13,183 bases of DNA from an uncultured Clostridia bacterium (GCA_948664205.1 CAPNDH010000037.1:1-13183); one strand, 5' to 3'. Shown: positions 6,138 through 13,018, counted from the stretch's first letter. Notes: a model not told the origin generated them from the sequence alone. A program made the numbers and translations.

Positions 6138-6182
6138 AACTTCTTTGATGCTTTATAAGAGATTATATAATAATTTTCATAC

Positions 6183-6211
6183 ATTCTATTATATTTTTAT
6201 GTCAATGTCAA
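6183..6211 (-). promoter_or_regulatory. Sigma-A-type promoter for the 199-residue ORFan
   Basis: Minus strand: TTGACA (6211-6206), 17-nt spacer, TAGAAT (6188-6183; 5/6). A second TTGACA overlaps just downstream but has no good -10 at 17 nt. The leader would be ~95 nt and contain the 6121-6137 palindrome. Confidence 0.6.
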
Positions 6212-6323
6212 CTAAAAATATTAATTTTTCTATAAAAAATTGTAAATATATTAAATAATAGTAAATTCTAATGTATCAATATGATTTGTTAGTCACATTA
6301 TACTGATAATAAACCAAAATTCC

Positions 6324-6352
6324 TTGACATTCTAACATTTTAATGCGATAAT
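6324..6352 (+). promoter_or_regulatory. Sigma-A promoter with extended -10 for scpB
   Basis: TTGACA (6324-6329), 17-nt spacer ending TGC, GATAAT (6347-6352; 5/6). The TG at 6344-6345 gives an extended -10. Start of transcription is near 6359, leaving a leader of only ~23 nt before the ATG. Confidence 0.75.
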
Positions 6353-6381
6353 AATGTGGTATAAAAGGAGAAATTTTAATT

Positions 6382-7059
6382 ATGGAGATAGAAAAATTAA
6401 AGGCAATAATTGAAGCAATATTATTTGCGTGTGGAAGAGAAGTAAAAATAAATGAATTAATGTCTGCTCTAGAGCTTAGTGGAGAAGATGTATTAAATAT
6501 AATAGAAAGCCTAAAAGCAGATTATGAAATGAATAATAGAGGAATTGAAATAATAAGGGTAAACGATGGTTTTCAACTAACTACTAAAAAAGAATACTAT
6601 GAATACATATACCCAATTTTTGATAAAAGAAGTAAACCAAACCTAACAAATGCAGCACTAGAAACACTATCAATAGTAGCATATAACCCAAAAATAACAA
6701 GGCCAGAAATAGAAGCAATTAGGGGAGTTAACTCAGATGGAACAATGTATAAGCTATTAGAATATAACCTAATAGAAGCAGTAGGAAAAGCCGATGCTCC
6801 AGGAAGACCAACAATGTATGAAGTAACACCAGACTTTTATAGAATGTTCGGTTTCTCAAATATGGAAGAACTACCAGAACTTCCAAGATACAAATTAGAT
6901 GAAAATCAACAAATAGTTATAGATGAAATAATAGAAGAAAATAAAGAGCAAGAAGAGAAAGAATTAGAAAATAGTGCTAATGAAGCACCAAAAGAAATGA
7001 AAAATGAAGAACTAAATGAGGCTCCAATGCCCGAAAGGGAAGAAGAGAAAAATAAATAG
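6382..7059 (+). CDS. scpB: Segregation and condensation protein B
   Basis: ScpB is the dimeric winged-helix (kite) subunit of the bacterial SMC-ScpAB condensin, which binds ScpA and helps align sister chromosomes. The protein has two winged-helix units: residues ~1-75 (ending RGIEIIRVNDGFQL) and ~85-160. The second contains the family motifs LETLSIVAYNPKITRPEIEAIRGVNSDG (93-120, seen in pieces), VGKADAPGRPTMYEVTPDF (134-152) and the FGF..MEELPELP end (156-168). A ~55-residue acidic, Glu-rich tail follows and looks disordered. In most Firmicutes scpA directly precedes scpB; here scpB has its own promoter and scpA is absent from the window. RBS GGAG (6367-6370) is 11 nt from the ATG, slightly long. 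Confidence 0.95.
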   Translation: MEIEKLKAIIEAILFACGREVKINELMSALELSGEDVLNIIESLKADYEMNNRGIEIIRVNDGFQLTTKKEYYEYIYPIFDKRSKPNLTNAALETLSIVAYNPKITRPEIEAIRGVNSDGTMYKLLEYNLIEAVGKADAPGRPTMYEVTPDFYRMFGFSNMEELPELPRYKLDENQQIVIDEIIEENKEQEEKELENSANEAPKEMKNEELNEAPMPEREEEKNK

Positions 7060-7071
7060 CGAAAGGGTAGG

Positions 7072-7160
7072 TTGGGGACGGTTCCTAATCGGAAACAAGA
7101 TAGAGAATAATTAAGAGGGAAAAACAAAAATAATCTGGATAGATTAGGAACTGTCCCCAA
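7072..7160. repeat. Inverted repeat with GGGGAC(G/A)GTTCCTAATC arms between scpB and proS
   Basis: 19-bp arms at 7072-7090 and 7142-7160 with one mismatch (reading TTGGGGACGGTTCCTAATC and, reversed, TTGGGGACAGTTCCTAATC). The arms are GC-rich against their surroundings. Both arms also run into AATCGGAA in direct orientation (7087-7094, 7159-7166). GGAAAAACAAAAA occurs twice (7118-7130, 7175-7187), the second copy in the proS leader. The arm resembles REP-type sequences mobilised by Y1/RAYT transposases. No T-box features are visible here. Confidence 0.75.
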
Positions 7161-7205
7161 TCGGAAGCCAATAAGGAAAAACAAAAAAGGAGAGAAAACA
7201 AAAAA

Positions 7206-8630
7206 ATGAAAAATAAAGCAATAACACCAAGAAATGAAGATTTCGCAAAATGGTATACAGATGTAGTAAAAGCTGCACGTTTAGCAGCATATTCAAATGT
7301 AAAAGGATGTGTAGTAATAGAACCAAATGGCTATGCAATATGGGAAAAAATGCAAGCAGTGCTAGATAAAATGTTTAAAGAAACAGGGCATCAAAATGTA
7401 TGTATGCCAATGTTAATACCAGAAAACCTAATGAGAAAAGAAGGAGAACTAATAAATGGTTTTGCACCAGAAGTTGCATGGGTAACACAAGGAGGAGAAA
7501 AAGAGCTAGACGAAAGAATGTGTATAAGACCAACTTCAGAAACACTATTTAGTGATTACTATGCAGGAGTAGTAAATTCATATAGAGATTTACCACTAAA
7601 ATATAATCAATGGTGTAGTGTATTAAGATGGGAAAAAGAAACAAGGCCATTCTTACGTTCAAGAGAATTTTTATGGCAAGAAGGTCACACAATACATGAA
7701 ACTAGCCACGAGGCAGAAACAGAAACAAGACAAATGCTAGAAATATACAAGAAATTCTTTGAAGAATATTTAGCAATACCAGTAATTACAGGAAGAAAAA
7801 CAGAAAAAGAAAAATTTGCAGGAGCAGAATATACATTAACAGTAGAAGCCCTAATGTATAATGGAGTATCACTTCAATCAGGAACATCACACTACTTCGG
7901 TCAAAAATTCTCTAAAGCATATGATATATCTTTTTCAAACAGAGAAAATGAGCAAGAATATGTATATCAAACATCATGGGGAGTTTCAACAAGAATGATA
8001 GGTGGGCTAATAATGGTACATAGTGATGAAGCAGGTTTAGTACTTCCACCAAAAATAGCACCAAGACAAGTAGTAATAGTACCAATAGGAGGAGCAGAAG
8101 AAGTTAAGAACTTAAGCCAAAAGGCATATAATGAACTAAAAAATGCAGGAATAAGTGTATACATAGATGACTCAGAAAAATCACCAGGCTTCAGATTTGC
8201 AGAAAGTGAAGTAAATGGAATTCCAGTAAGAATAGAAATAGGAGAAAGAGACCTAAAAGAAAACAAAATAACATTTGCACGTAGAGATACAAGAGAAAAA
8301 ATGACAGAAACAGCAGATGTAGACTTTGCAAAATATGTAGAAAAACTTTTAGAAGAAATACAAAATAACCTATACAATAAAGCATTAGAAAGAAGAAATG
8401 AATTAACATATGAATGTACAAAACTAGACGAAGTAGAAAAGATAATGAACGAAAAGCCAGGTTTTGTAAAAGCAATGTGGTGTGGCGATGAAGAGTGCGA
8501 GCTAAAAATGAAAGAAATAAAAGGAACAAAATCAAGGTGTATATTAGAAAATGAAAAACCTATCCACGACAAATGTATAGTATGTGGAAAAGAAGCTAAA
8601 CATTTAGTAGTTTGGGGAATACAATATTAA
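7206..8630 (+). CDS. proS: Prolyl-tRNA synthetase, archaeal/eukaryotic type
   Basis: Charges tRNA-Pro with proline (ATP-dependent, class II). At 474 residues with no insertion editing domain, this is the short ProS type found in archaea, eukaryotes and many Clostridia. Visible: RPTSETLF proline/ATP loop (108-115), motif 2 from RWEKETRPF to the WQEGHT end (141-162), motif 3 in STRMIGGLIMVHSDEAGLVLP (261-281), an anticodon-binding domain from IAPRQVVIVPIGG (~284-385), and a C-terminal zinc-type domain. The last has Cys426, Cys431, Cys445, Cys457 and Cys460 and ends in the family's terminal Tyr474. RBS AAGGAGA (7187-7193) is 12 nt from the ATG. The gene lies between two inverted repeats. It starts 146 nt after scpB with no terminator-like U-tract between, so read-through from scpB is possible. 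Confidence 0.97.
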   Translation: MKNKAITPRNEDFAKWYTDVVKAARLAAYSNVKGCVVIEPNGYAIWEKMQAVLDKMFKETGHQNVCMPMLIPENLMRKEGELINGFAPEVAWVTQGGEKELDERMCIRPTSETLFSDYYAGVVNSYRDLPLKYNQWCSVLRWEKETRPFLRSREFLWQEGHTIHETSHEAETETRQMLEIYKKFFEEYLAIPVITGRKTEKEKFAGAEYTLTVEALMYNGVSLQSGTSHYFGQKFSKAYDISFSNRENEQEYVYQTSWGVSTRMIGGLIMVHSDEAGLVLPPKIAPRQVVIVPIGGAEEVKNLSQKAYNELKNAGISVYIDDSEKSPGFRFAESEVNGIPVRIEIGERDLKENKITFARRDTREKMTETADVDFAKYVEKLLEEIQNNLYNKALERRNELTYECTKLDEVEKIMNEKPGFVKAMWCGDEECELKMKEIKGTKSRCILENEKPIHDKCIVCGKEAKHLVVWGIQY

Positions 8631-8638
8631 TAAAAATG

Positions 8639-8700
8639 AGTCAAAAGGGACGGGGGAAATTGATGCAAAATATGTCAATTTAATCCGTCCCTTTTGACTT
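8639..8700. repeat. 62-nt hairpin repeat (AGTCAAAAGGGACGG arms), probable proS terminator
   Basis: Perfect 15-bp arms AGTCAAAAGGGACGG (8639-8653) and its complement (8685-8699), a 3x3 internal loop, a second 7-bp stem AAATTGA/TCAATTT (8657-8663, 8675-8681), and an 11-nt loop. TTACTTTTTT follows, so it could end proS transcription. The GGGACGG core is shared with the repeat upstream of proS. The two-part stem with an internal loop is REP-like rather than a plain terminator. Confidence 0.8.
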
Positions 8701-8722
8701 ACTTTTTTAGTATACAATTATA

Positions 8723-8751
8723 TTGACAAACAAGTTTACATTATATATTAT
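8723..8751 (+). promoter_or_regulatory. Sigma-A promoter of the PHP gene
   Basis: TTGACA (8723-8728), 17-nt spacer, TATTAT (8746-8751; 5/6). Transcription would start near 8758, leaving a ~25-nt leader with AGGAGA (8770-8775) before the ATG at 8783. The in-frame TTG at 8723 is the -35 itself, so it cannot be the start codon of a transcript from here. Confidence 0.7.
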
Positions 8752-8782
8752 TAAAATAACAAATGAAATAGGAGAAGATACT

Positions 8783-9934
8783 ATGGAAGAAAAATTAGAA
8801 ATAATGCCAATAGAACTAAACACAGATGCACACAACCACACAAGAGGCTCAGACGGAAGGCAAACAACATTTAGAGCTATGCTTAGAGCATATAATAAAG
8901 GAATTAACACAATAGCAATAACAGACCATGACAGTGTACGAGGTTTTAGAAATTTAGAAAAAGATGTGTATTCTGTAATGGGCACTATAAGAGAAGATAA
9001 ATCTTATGATATTTCAAGAATATTAGAAATGTTAGAAAATATGCATATACTAAAAGGCACAGAATTAATAACTTCATATAATGGGGTTATTGTAGAAGTG
9101 TTAGGATATAACTTTGATGTTGAAAAAATGGAACAAGAAATAGCAAATTTAAAAACCAGTGTAAGAGAAAAACCATACGAAGCTTTATATAAAGGCTTTA
9201 ATAAAATAATAGATGAAAAAGGTTTAAAATTTGATAAATCAGTTTTAGATGAAGCATATGAAAAAATAAAAGCAGAAGGAAAAGGAGGAGTAGTTGGTCC
9301 ATTCTATAATGAGTTAATAAAGTATGAAGAAAATAAAGAACTACTAAAATATACAGATGAAAATGGAGAAGAAAAAGAAGCGGACACAATGAAATTATTT
9401 ATAAATAAACATTTATATAATAAAAAATCTCCTTTATTTGTAGATATGTCAAGTACAAGACCAACCTTTAAAGATACAATAGATGCAATTCATAGAGCAG
9501 GTGGGCAAGCCTTTTTAGCACATGCAGGAAGGTACAAAGACAAAATGCCAGTAGAAGAATATATTGATGATATGATAGCAGAAGGGCTAGATGGATTAGA
9601 AGTATTTTACCCAGATCATACAGATGAATTAAGAAAATTCTTATTAGGTAAAGTAAAAGAACACGGAATTAAAGCTTCAGGTGGAAGTGACGACCACCAC
9701 GCAGAAAAAGAAGGAATACAATACCAAACAGGAAGAGTAGCAGTACCAGATATTCCAGAAACAAGGTGGATTCACGATACTTGCGAAAGAGGAAAGGACT
9801 TTTTAAATGAGTCTGTAGAAATTGGAGAAGCTATAAAAGAACTAAGAGAATTAAAAGAAATTAGAAGAAAAAAAGCTAAGGAAAACAATGAACTTGACAA
9901 ACAAATAAAAGAAAAACAAGAAATTTCTAGATAG
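8783..9934 (+). CDS. PHP-domain metal-dependent phosphoesterase
   Basis: A 383-residue protein of the polymerase-and-histidinol-phosphatase (PHP) superfamily, whose members hydrolyse phosphate esters with a trinuclear metal site. Ligand motifs are complete: DAHNHTRGSDG (residues 15-25), ITDHDS (46-51), KGTE (91-94), AHAGRY (246-251) and GGSDDHH (300-306). The nearest characterised type is TrpH/YciV (nucleoside 3',5'-bisphosphate phosphatase and 5'-3' RNA exonuclease). This protein is longer, with an inserted helical charged region (~110-215) and a Lys/Glu-rich C-terminal helix (~345-383), so the substrate is uncertain. I start it at ATG 8783 (AGGAGA 7 nt upstream) rather than the longer TTG at 8723. 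The next gene's ribosome binding site overlaps its stop, implying one operon. Confidence 0.85.
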   Translation: MEEKLEIMPIELNTDAHNHTRGSDGRQTTFRAMLRAYNKGINTIAITDHDSVRGFRNLEKDVYSVMGTIREDKSYDISRILEMLENMHILKGTELITSYNGVIVEVLGYNFDVEKMEQEIANLKTSVREKPYEALYKGFNKIIDEKGLKFDKSVLDEAYEKIKAEGKGGVVGPFYNELIKYEENKELLKYTDENGEEKEADTMKLFINKHLYNKKSPLFVDMSSTRPTFKDTIDAIHRAGGQAFLAHAGRYKDKMPVEEYIDDMIAEGLDGLEVFYPDHTDELRKFLLGKVKEHGIKASGGSDDHHAEKEGIQYQTGRVAVPDIPETRWIHDTCERGKDFLNESVEIGEAIKELRELKEIRRKKAKENNELDKQIKEKQEISR

Positions 9935-9946
9935 GAGGCTTTAATT

Positions 9947-10219
9947 ATGTTTGAAAAAATAAAAAATATGTTAAAAAAATTATTCAAAAAGCAAAAACTA
10001 CTAGAAGAAAACATACTAAAAACAGAAGTAAAAACAAATAATTTTAAACAAGATTTAGTAGAAAATACACAAATTTATAATACACAAAAAATGTATGAAC
10101 AAGGAAAAATAACAGAAGACGATATGCAAATAAGCGAAATACGAAAATTAATAAGCCTATATAAAGAGCAAATAAATATGTTAGATAGAGAAATTACAGC
10201 AAAGAAGGCAAAAATATAA
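9947..10219 (+). CDS. Hypothetical 90-residue helical protein, co-transcribed with the PHP gene
   Basis: I do not recognise this protein. Residues 1-17 (MFEKIKNMLKKLFKKQK) form a strongly basic amphipathic helix of the kind that binds membranes or nucleic acid. The rest is charged and helical, with a second helix pair (MYEQGKITEDDMQISEIRKL, ISLYKEQINMLDREITAKKAK). No Cys or membrane span. AGGAGG (9933-9938) overlaps the TAG of the PHP gene and sits 8 nt from the ATG, so translation is tied to the PHP transcript. A functional link to the phosphoesterase is inferred from this alone. Confidence 0.75.
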   Translation: MFEKIKNMLKKLFKKQKLLEENILKTEVKTNNFKQDLVENTQIYNTQKMYEQGKITEDDMQISEIRKLISLYKEQINMLDREITAKKAKI

Positions 10220-10251
10220 GAAGAAGGAACCATTAAGGTTCCTTCTTCTTA
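10217..10251. terminator. Hairpin shared by convergent genes and overlapping coding sequence
   Basis: A perfect 15-bp stem (10217-10231 with 10237-10251) around a 5-nt loop ATTAA. The plus gene's stop (10217-10219) is at the base of the left arm. The minus gene's stop (10233-10235) is in the loop, and the right arm encodes that protein's last residues, KKKEP. T-rich arms and TATATTTTT on the minus side support termination in both directions. Confidence 0.75.
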
Positions 10252-10571
10252 CAAACTTCGCACATATCAAATCCTGTGTCAGAAATACCGCCATAATATA
10301 CTAAGTCATTTTCTTTACAATATTCCATTATAGTAGAAAACGGAATAAAATAATAATTACCCTCATAACGGTGATACATTCCATAAACATATTCTGGAGC
10401 TTTTTTGTGATCAAGGTCCCAATTTAAAGTTCCATCTTCTCTAAACTGGAAATATGATTTGTTGGAGTCTTTAATAACAGAATCTAAAATCCGCTTTTGA
10501 AGTTCAATATCTGAACATTTAATTACTGCCACAGGCTTAAAAAAAGAATTAAATAATTTATCAAACAACAT
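10233..10571 (-). CDS. Hypothetical 112-residue ORFan with C-terminal CxxC (minus strand)
   Basis: I do not recognise this protein. The N-terminus (MLFDKLFNSFFKPV) is a short amphipathic helix. The middle holds a strand VAVIKCSD, then FQFREDGTLNWDLDHKKAPEYVYGMY and GNYYFIPFSTIMEYC, rich in Tyr/Phe. The end, GFDMCEVCKKKEP, has a CxxC pair. One more Cys is in VIKCSD and one in EYCKEN, so four Cys could bind a metal. AAAGGAGG on the minus strand is about 7 nt from the ATG. It is monocistronic, opposite to the preceding operon and divergent from the next gene, and its base composition looks similar to the other two minus-strand ORFans. Confidence 0.72.
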   Translation of the reverse strand: MLFDKLFNSFFKPVAVIKCSDIELQKRILDSVIKDSNKSYFQFREDGTLNWDLDHKKAPEYVYGMYHRYEGNYYFIPFSTIMEYCKENDLVYYGGISDTGFDMCEVCKKKEP

Positions 10572-10600
10572 AATAATGCCTCCTTTGAAATGAATATACC

Positions 10601-10643
10601 ATAGTTACAAACTAATTATAACATATTTATGTAAATAAATCAA
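10601..10643 (-). promoter_or_regulatory. Promoter and GTAACTAT leader of the 112-residue ORFan
   Basis: Minus strand: TTGATT (10643-10638; 4/6), 17-nt spacer, perfect TATAAT (10620-10615). GTAACTAT follows exactly 6 nt later (10608-10601), the same spacing as at 3623-3642. A short inverted pair TAGTT/AACTA (10602-10606, 10610-10614) covers the expected transcription start. Confidence 0.65.
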
Positions 10644-10674
10644 CTGATTTGTGAGAAATTTATGTTGATTTATT
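10634..10674. promoter_or_regulatory. 11-bp inverted repeat between divergent promoters; shared operator candidate
   Basis: AATAAATCAAC (10634-10644) and GTTGATTTATT (10664-10674) are perfect inverted arms with a 19-nt spacer, so their centres are 30 bp (about three helical turns) apart. The left arm covers the -35 of the minus gene; the right arm lies just before the -10 of the plus gene. A dimeric regulator here could act on both. Confidence 0.45.
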
Positions 10675-10678
10675 AAAA

Positions 10679-10687
10679 TGATATAAT
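10679..10687 (+). promoter_or_regulatory. Extended -10 promoter of the 64-residue gene
   Basis: TGATATAAT (TGn plus a perfect -10, 10682-10687). The -35 at 17 nt is weak (TTTATG, 10659-10664), as is usual for extended -10 promoters. The leader would be ~30 nt. Confidence 0.55.
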
Positions 10688-10722
10688 ACTATAAAATAAA
10701 TAATATACAAGGAGAATAAAGA

Positions 10723-10917
10723 ATGGAAGAATATAATTTTAGTACATTTAGATGTAGAATAAATAAAAATGAAAATATAGAAAAAGAATTAATTAGAGAA
10801 TTACAAAGAATAGGTATAGAAAGAAATATAACTAATTTTTGTACATTTGAAATGCATAATAATAAAGAAAGAATAAAAGTATTACTAAGTTTAGAATTTA
10901 AAGACTTCACAGTATAA
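10723..10917 (+). CDS. Hypothetical 64-residue protein
   Basis: I do not recognise this protein. It is soluble, with strand-helix-strand-strand character: YNFSTFRCRI, a helix ENIEKELIRELQRIG, then NFCTFEMHN and ERIKVLLSLEFKDF. Two Cys are present. AAGGAG (10709-10714) is 8 nt from the ATG, and a promoter and a terminator frame it, so it is a genuine short gene. Base composition matches the plus-strand background, unlike the divergent ORFan next to it. Confidence 0.7.
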   Translation: MEEYNFSTFRCRINKNENIEKELIRELQRIGIERNITNFCTFEMHNNKERIKVLLSLEFKDFTV

Positions 10918-10942
10918 ATATAAATAAAAAAGAATATCGAAC

Positions 10943-10976
10943 ACAAAAAGAATTGGTGAATTCCAATTCTTTTTGT
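10943..10976. terminator. Terminator downstream of the 64-residue gene
   Basis: A perfect 14-bp stem (ACAAAAAGAATTGG, 10943-10956, with 10963-10976) and 6-nt loop TGAATT. The T-rich right arm serves the plus strand, and the symmetric arm could end the minus-strand operon that stops at 11095. The remaining gap to 11094 shows nothing else. Confidence 0.75.
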
Positions 10977-11094
10977 ATATCTAAGATATATTTTTAATTT
11001 TTCTATAAATATTATACCAATTAAAAATTCTTATCATATTTTCACAATTCAAGTCTCTATTATTAAAGCATAAAATCTTAGTAATTTTTTCTGA

Positions 11095-12276
11095 TTATGA
11101 TATTTTATCCTCCTTTATAGCTTTTTGAAAATTTATTGAACTATGCGAATACAAAATTAACAATAACACAAATATAAACATAATTATATTTGAATTAGTA
11201 TATGCCATTAAAATAAATAAAGCATAACTAATAATTCTACCAATAACTAAGGAAGTTTCAGTTGATAAAAAATATTCTACCTTATACTCTTTTTGAACCT
11301 TTTGTATATTGCATAAATCTAGCTGATTCTTATTATTTATTAAAAATACTAAATTTCTTGATATAGTTTGAAATAAATTAAACAAAACTATTGTTATAAC
11401 ATTACATTTAAAAATCATTAAGCATAAAGATAAAATAGTAAAATTCATAGTAATTTTTATTGCAGTTTCATAATGCTTTTCCTTAATAAATTTAGCAAAT
11501 AAAATTCCAAGTATGCAAGTAATTATACTAAAGATAGAAGTAAAAACTCCTAAACTAAAACTATTAGAAAATACTTTTAATATATAAATTGTAACTATAT
11601 AGGAAAAAGCACCTTCTGAATATGTTATTCCATTATAAAATAGTACTTTATATAATTGTTTAAATCTTTTATCATTTTTTGTTAATTCAAAATATTTCTT
11701 CATATTAGTTTTGTTACTTTTAGGAATATTTTTATCCTTAAAAATAAATGATAATACTATTCTAATTACTACTATTGCTAAAACTACTAACAAACTTTTT
11801 ATAAAACCAGTAGCATAAATTAAACTACCAAATATTAAAGGAAATATAATTGCTAAAATAGATTGAACTGCAGTATAAGAACCATTAAATTTTGCCTTTT
11901 CTTCATTTGCAATACCATCAGATTCAAGCATATTATAAACAGAATAATAAAACCCTTCTTCTAAGCCATAAAATAGTCCAATTAAATACATATAATCTAC
12001 AATTTTATCTTTTAATAAAATAATAGTTAAAAAATATACAAAATCTAATATAATTCCAATTCTCATTAAATTTATTCTATGTTTAGATTTAGCAAAATTT
12101 CTTGCTAAAAATATAACACTATAAATAGCAATTACAGCTATTAATTTATAAATTCCTAATGGAAGTATATTACTATTTGAAACATCTAAAAAGTATAATA
12201 CAAAAAAGCTATCTACAAATGTTGTCAATATATTTTTTAATATTCTAAGACTAAATAAAACCTTATAATTACTCAT
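11095..12276 (-). CDS. MFS-type transporter
   Basis: A 393-residue polytopic membrane protein with about 12 hydrophobic segments in two halves, split by a charged loop (KDKNIPKSNKTNMKKYFELTKNDKRFKQL) near the middle, as in the major facilitator superfamily. The N-terminal half includes YKVLFSLRILKNILTTFVDSF and a helix-loop RNFAKSKHRINLMRIG at the position of the MFS loop 2-3 motif, though the classical GxxxDRxGRR is not conserved. Substrate unknown. I start it at ATG 12276, because GGAGG (12286-12282) lies 5 nt upstream; the longer TTG at 12288 precedes that site. The ATG is inside the end of the HAD gene (8-nt overlap, ATGAGTAA), implying translational coupling. Confidence 0.8.
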   Translation of the reverse strand: MSNYKVLFSLRILKNILTTFVDSFFVLYFLDVSNSNILPLGIYKLIAVIAIYSVIFLARNFAKSKHRINLMRIGIILDFVYFLTIILLKDKIVDYMYLIGLFYGLEEGFYYSVYNMLESDGIANEEKAKFNGSYTAVQSILAIIFPLIFGSLIYATGFIKSLLVVLAIVVIRIVLSFIFKDKNIPKSNKTNMKKYFELTKNDKRFKQLYKVLFYNGITYSEGAFSYIVTIYILKVFSNSFSLGVFTSIFSIITCILGILFAKFIKEKHYETAIKITMNFTILSLCLMIFKCNVITIVLFNLFQTISRNLVFLINNKNQLDLCNIQKVQKEYKVEYFLSTETSLVIGRIISYALFILMAYTNSNIIMFIFVLLLILYSHSSINFQKAIKEDKIS

Positions 12277-12988
12277 TGCTTCCTCCAATTATTTTGTCTA
12301 TTACATCTTCAACTGTGCTACATTTATTTGCAATTTTGCATTTAACAGTTTCTTCGCCACTTTCCATGCAAAAGCCATTAAAAGCTTCTAACATTTCTAA
12401 ATCATTAAAACTATCTCCAACAGTATAAATATTTTTTATACTGATATTTTCTATTTTAGCAATTTCTTGTATAGCAGTATATTTATCAGTATTATAAGAT
12501 ATTACTTCAATAGAATTGTTTAAACCAGTAATTAAATAACTTTTTACATAGTTTTTATATTTATTATTTATAATATCATTAAAGCGCATTTGTTCTTCTT
12601 TGCTTTTACATTTAATATGTATTTTTGTTATATTATCTTCAAGTATACTAGTTCTACTTTCTAAACATTTACATACAAAAATATGCTCATCATCTACTAA
12701 ATCAAATTCAGCCCTAATATTTTCTTTAGCAATATTGTTTATAGAATGATTATTTATAATGTTATGATTTTTATCTAACAAAGTGGCACCATGATTTATA
12801 ATTAAATAATCATACTCAATATTAAACTTATCTAATAGTTTGGTAAAGTCATAAAAAGACCTACCAGTAGCAATAGCAAATATATTACCACTTTTTCTAA
12901 ATTCTTTTACTTTTTCTATATTACTTTTCATACTTTTCTCATCAGTATGAAAAGTACCATCATAATCACTAATTAAAAATTTTTTCAT
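12269..12988 (-). CDS. Cof-type HAD-IIB family phosphatase
   Basis: A 239-residue cytosolic haloacid-dehalogenase-like hydrolase. All four HAD motifs are visible: SDYDGT (Asp8 nucleophile, Asp10 acid/base), ATGRS (Thr41), Lys169 in DKYTAI, and GDSFNDLEM (191-199, Mg2+ Asp192/Asp196). The cap domain between motifs II and III is of the Cof/type IIB kind. Members dephosphorylate sugar phosphates or cofactor phosphates such as flavin or pyridoxal phosphate; this one's substrate cannot be read from sequence. AGGGAG on the minus strand precedes the ATG at 12988. First gene of an operon with the transporter, so the phosphatase may act on what the transporter moves. Confidence 0.9.
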   Translation of the reverse strand: MKKFLISDYDGTFHTDEKSMKSNIEKVKEFRKSGNIFAIATGRSFYDFTKLLDKFNIEYDYLIINHGATLLDKNHNIINNHSINNIAKENIRAEFDLVDDEHIFVCKCLESRTSILEDNITKIHIKCKSKEEQMRFNDIINNKYKNYVKSYLITGLNNSIEVISYNTDKYTAIQEIAKIENISIKNIYTVGDSFNDLEMLEAFNGFCMESGEETVKCKIANKCSTVEDVIDKIIGGSNE

Positions 12989-13018
12989 AATTCGCTCCCT
13001 AAATTAATTATCTTTTAA

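Noticed and set aside
7060..7205. T-box riboswitch upstream of proS
   Set aside because: No T-box sequence, specifier loop or antiterminator could be seen; the structure there is the inverted repeat.
7967..8572. Long antisense open frames inside proS
   Set aside because: proS matches a known family along its whole length; the antisense frames are Leu/Ser-rich by-products of AT-rich codons.
12277..12288. TTG at 12288 as the transporter start
   Set aside because: GGAGG (12286-12282) lies downstream of it and fits the ATG at 12276.
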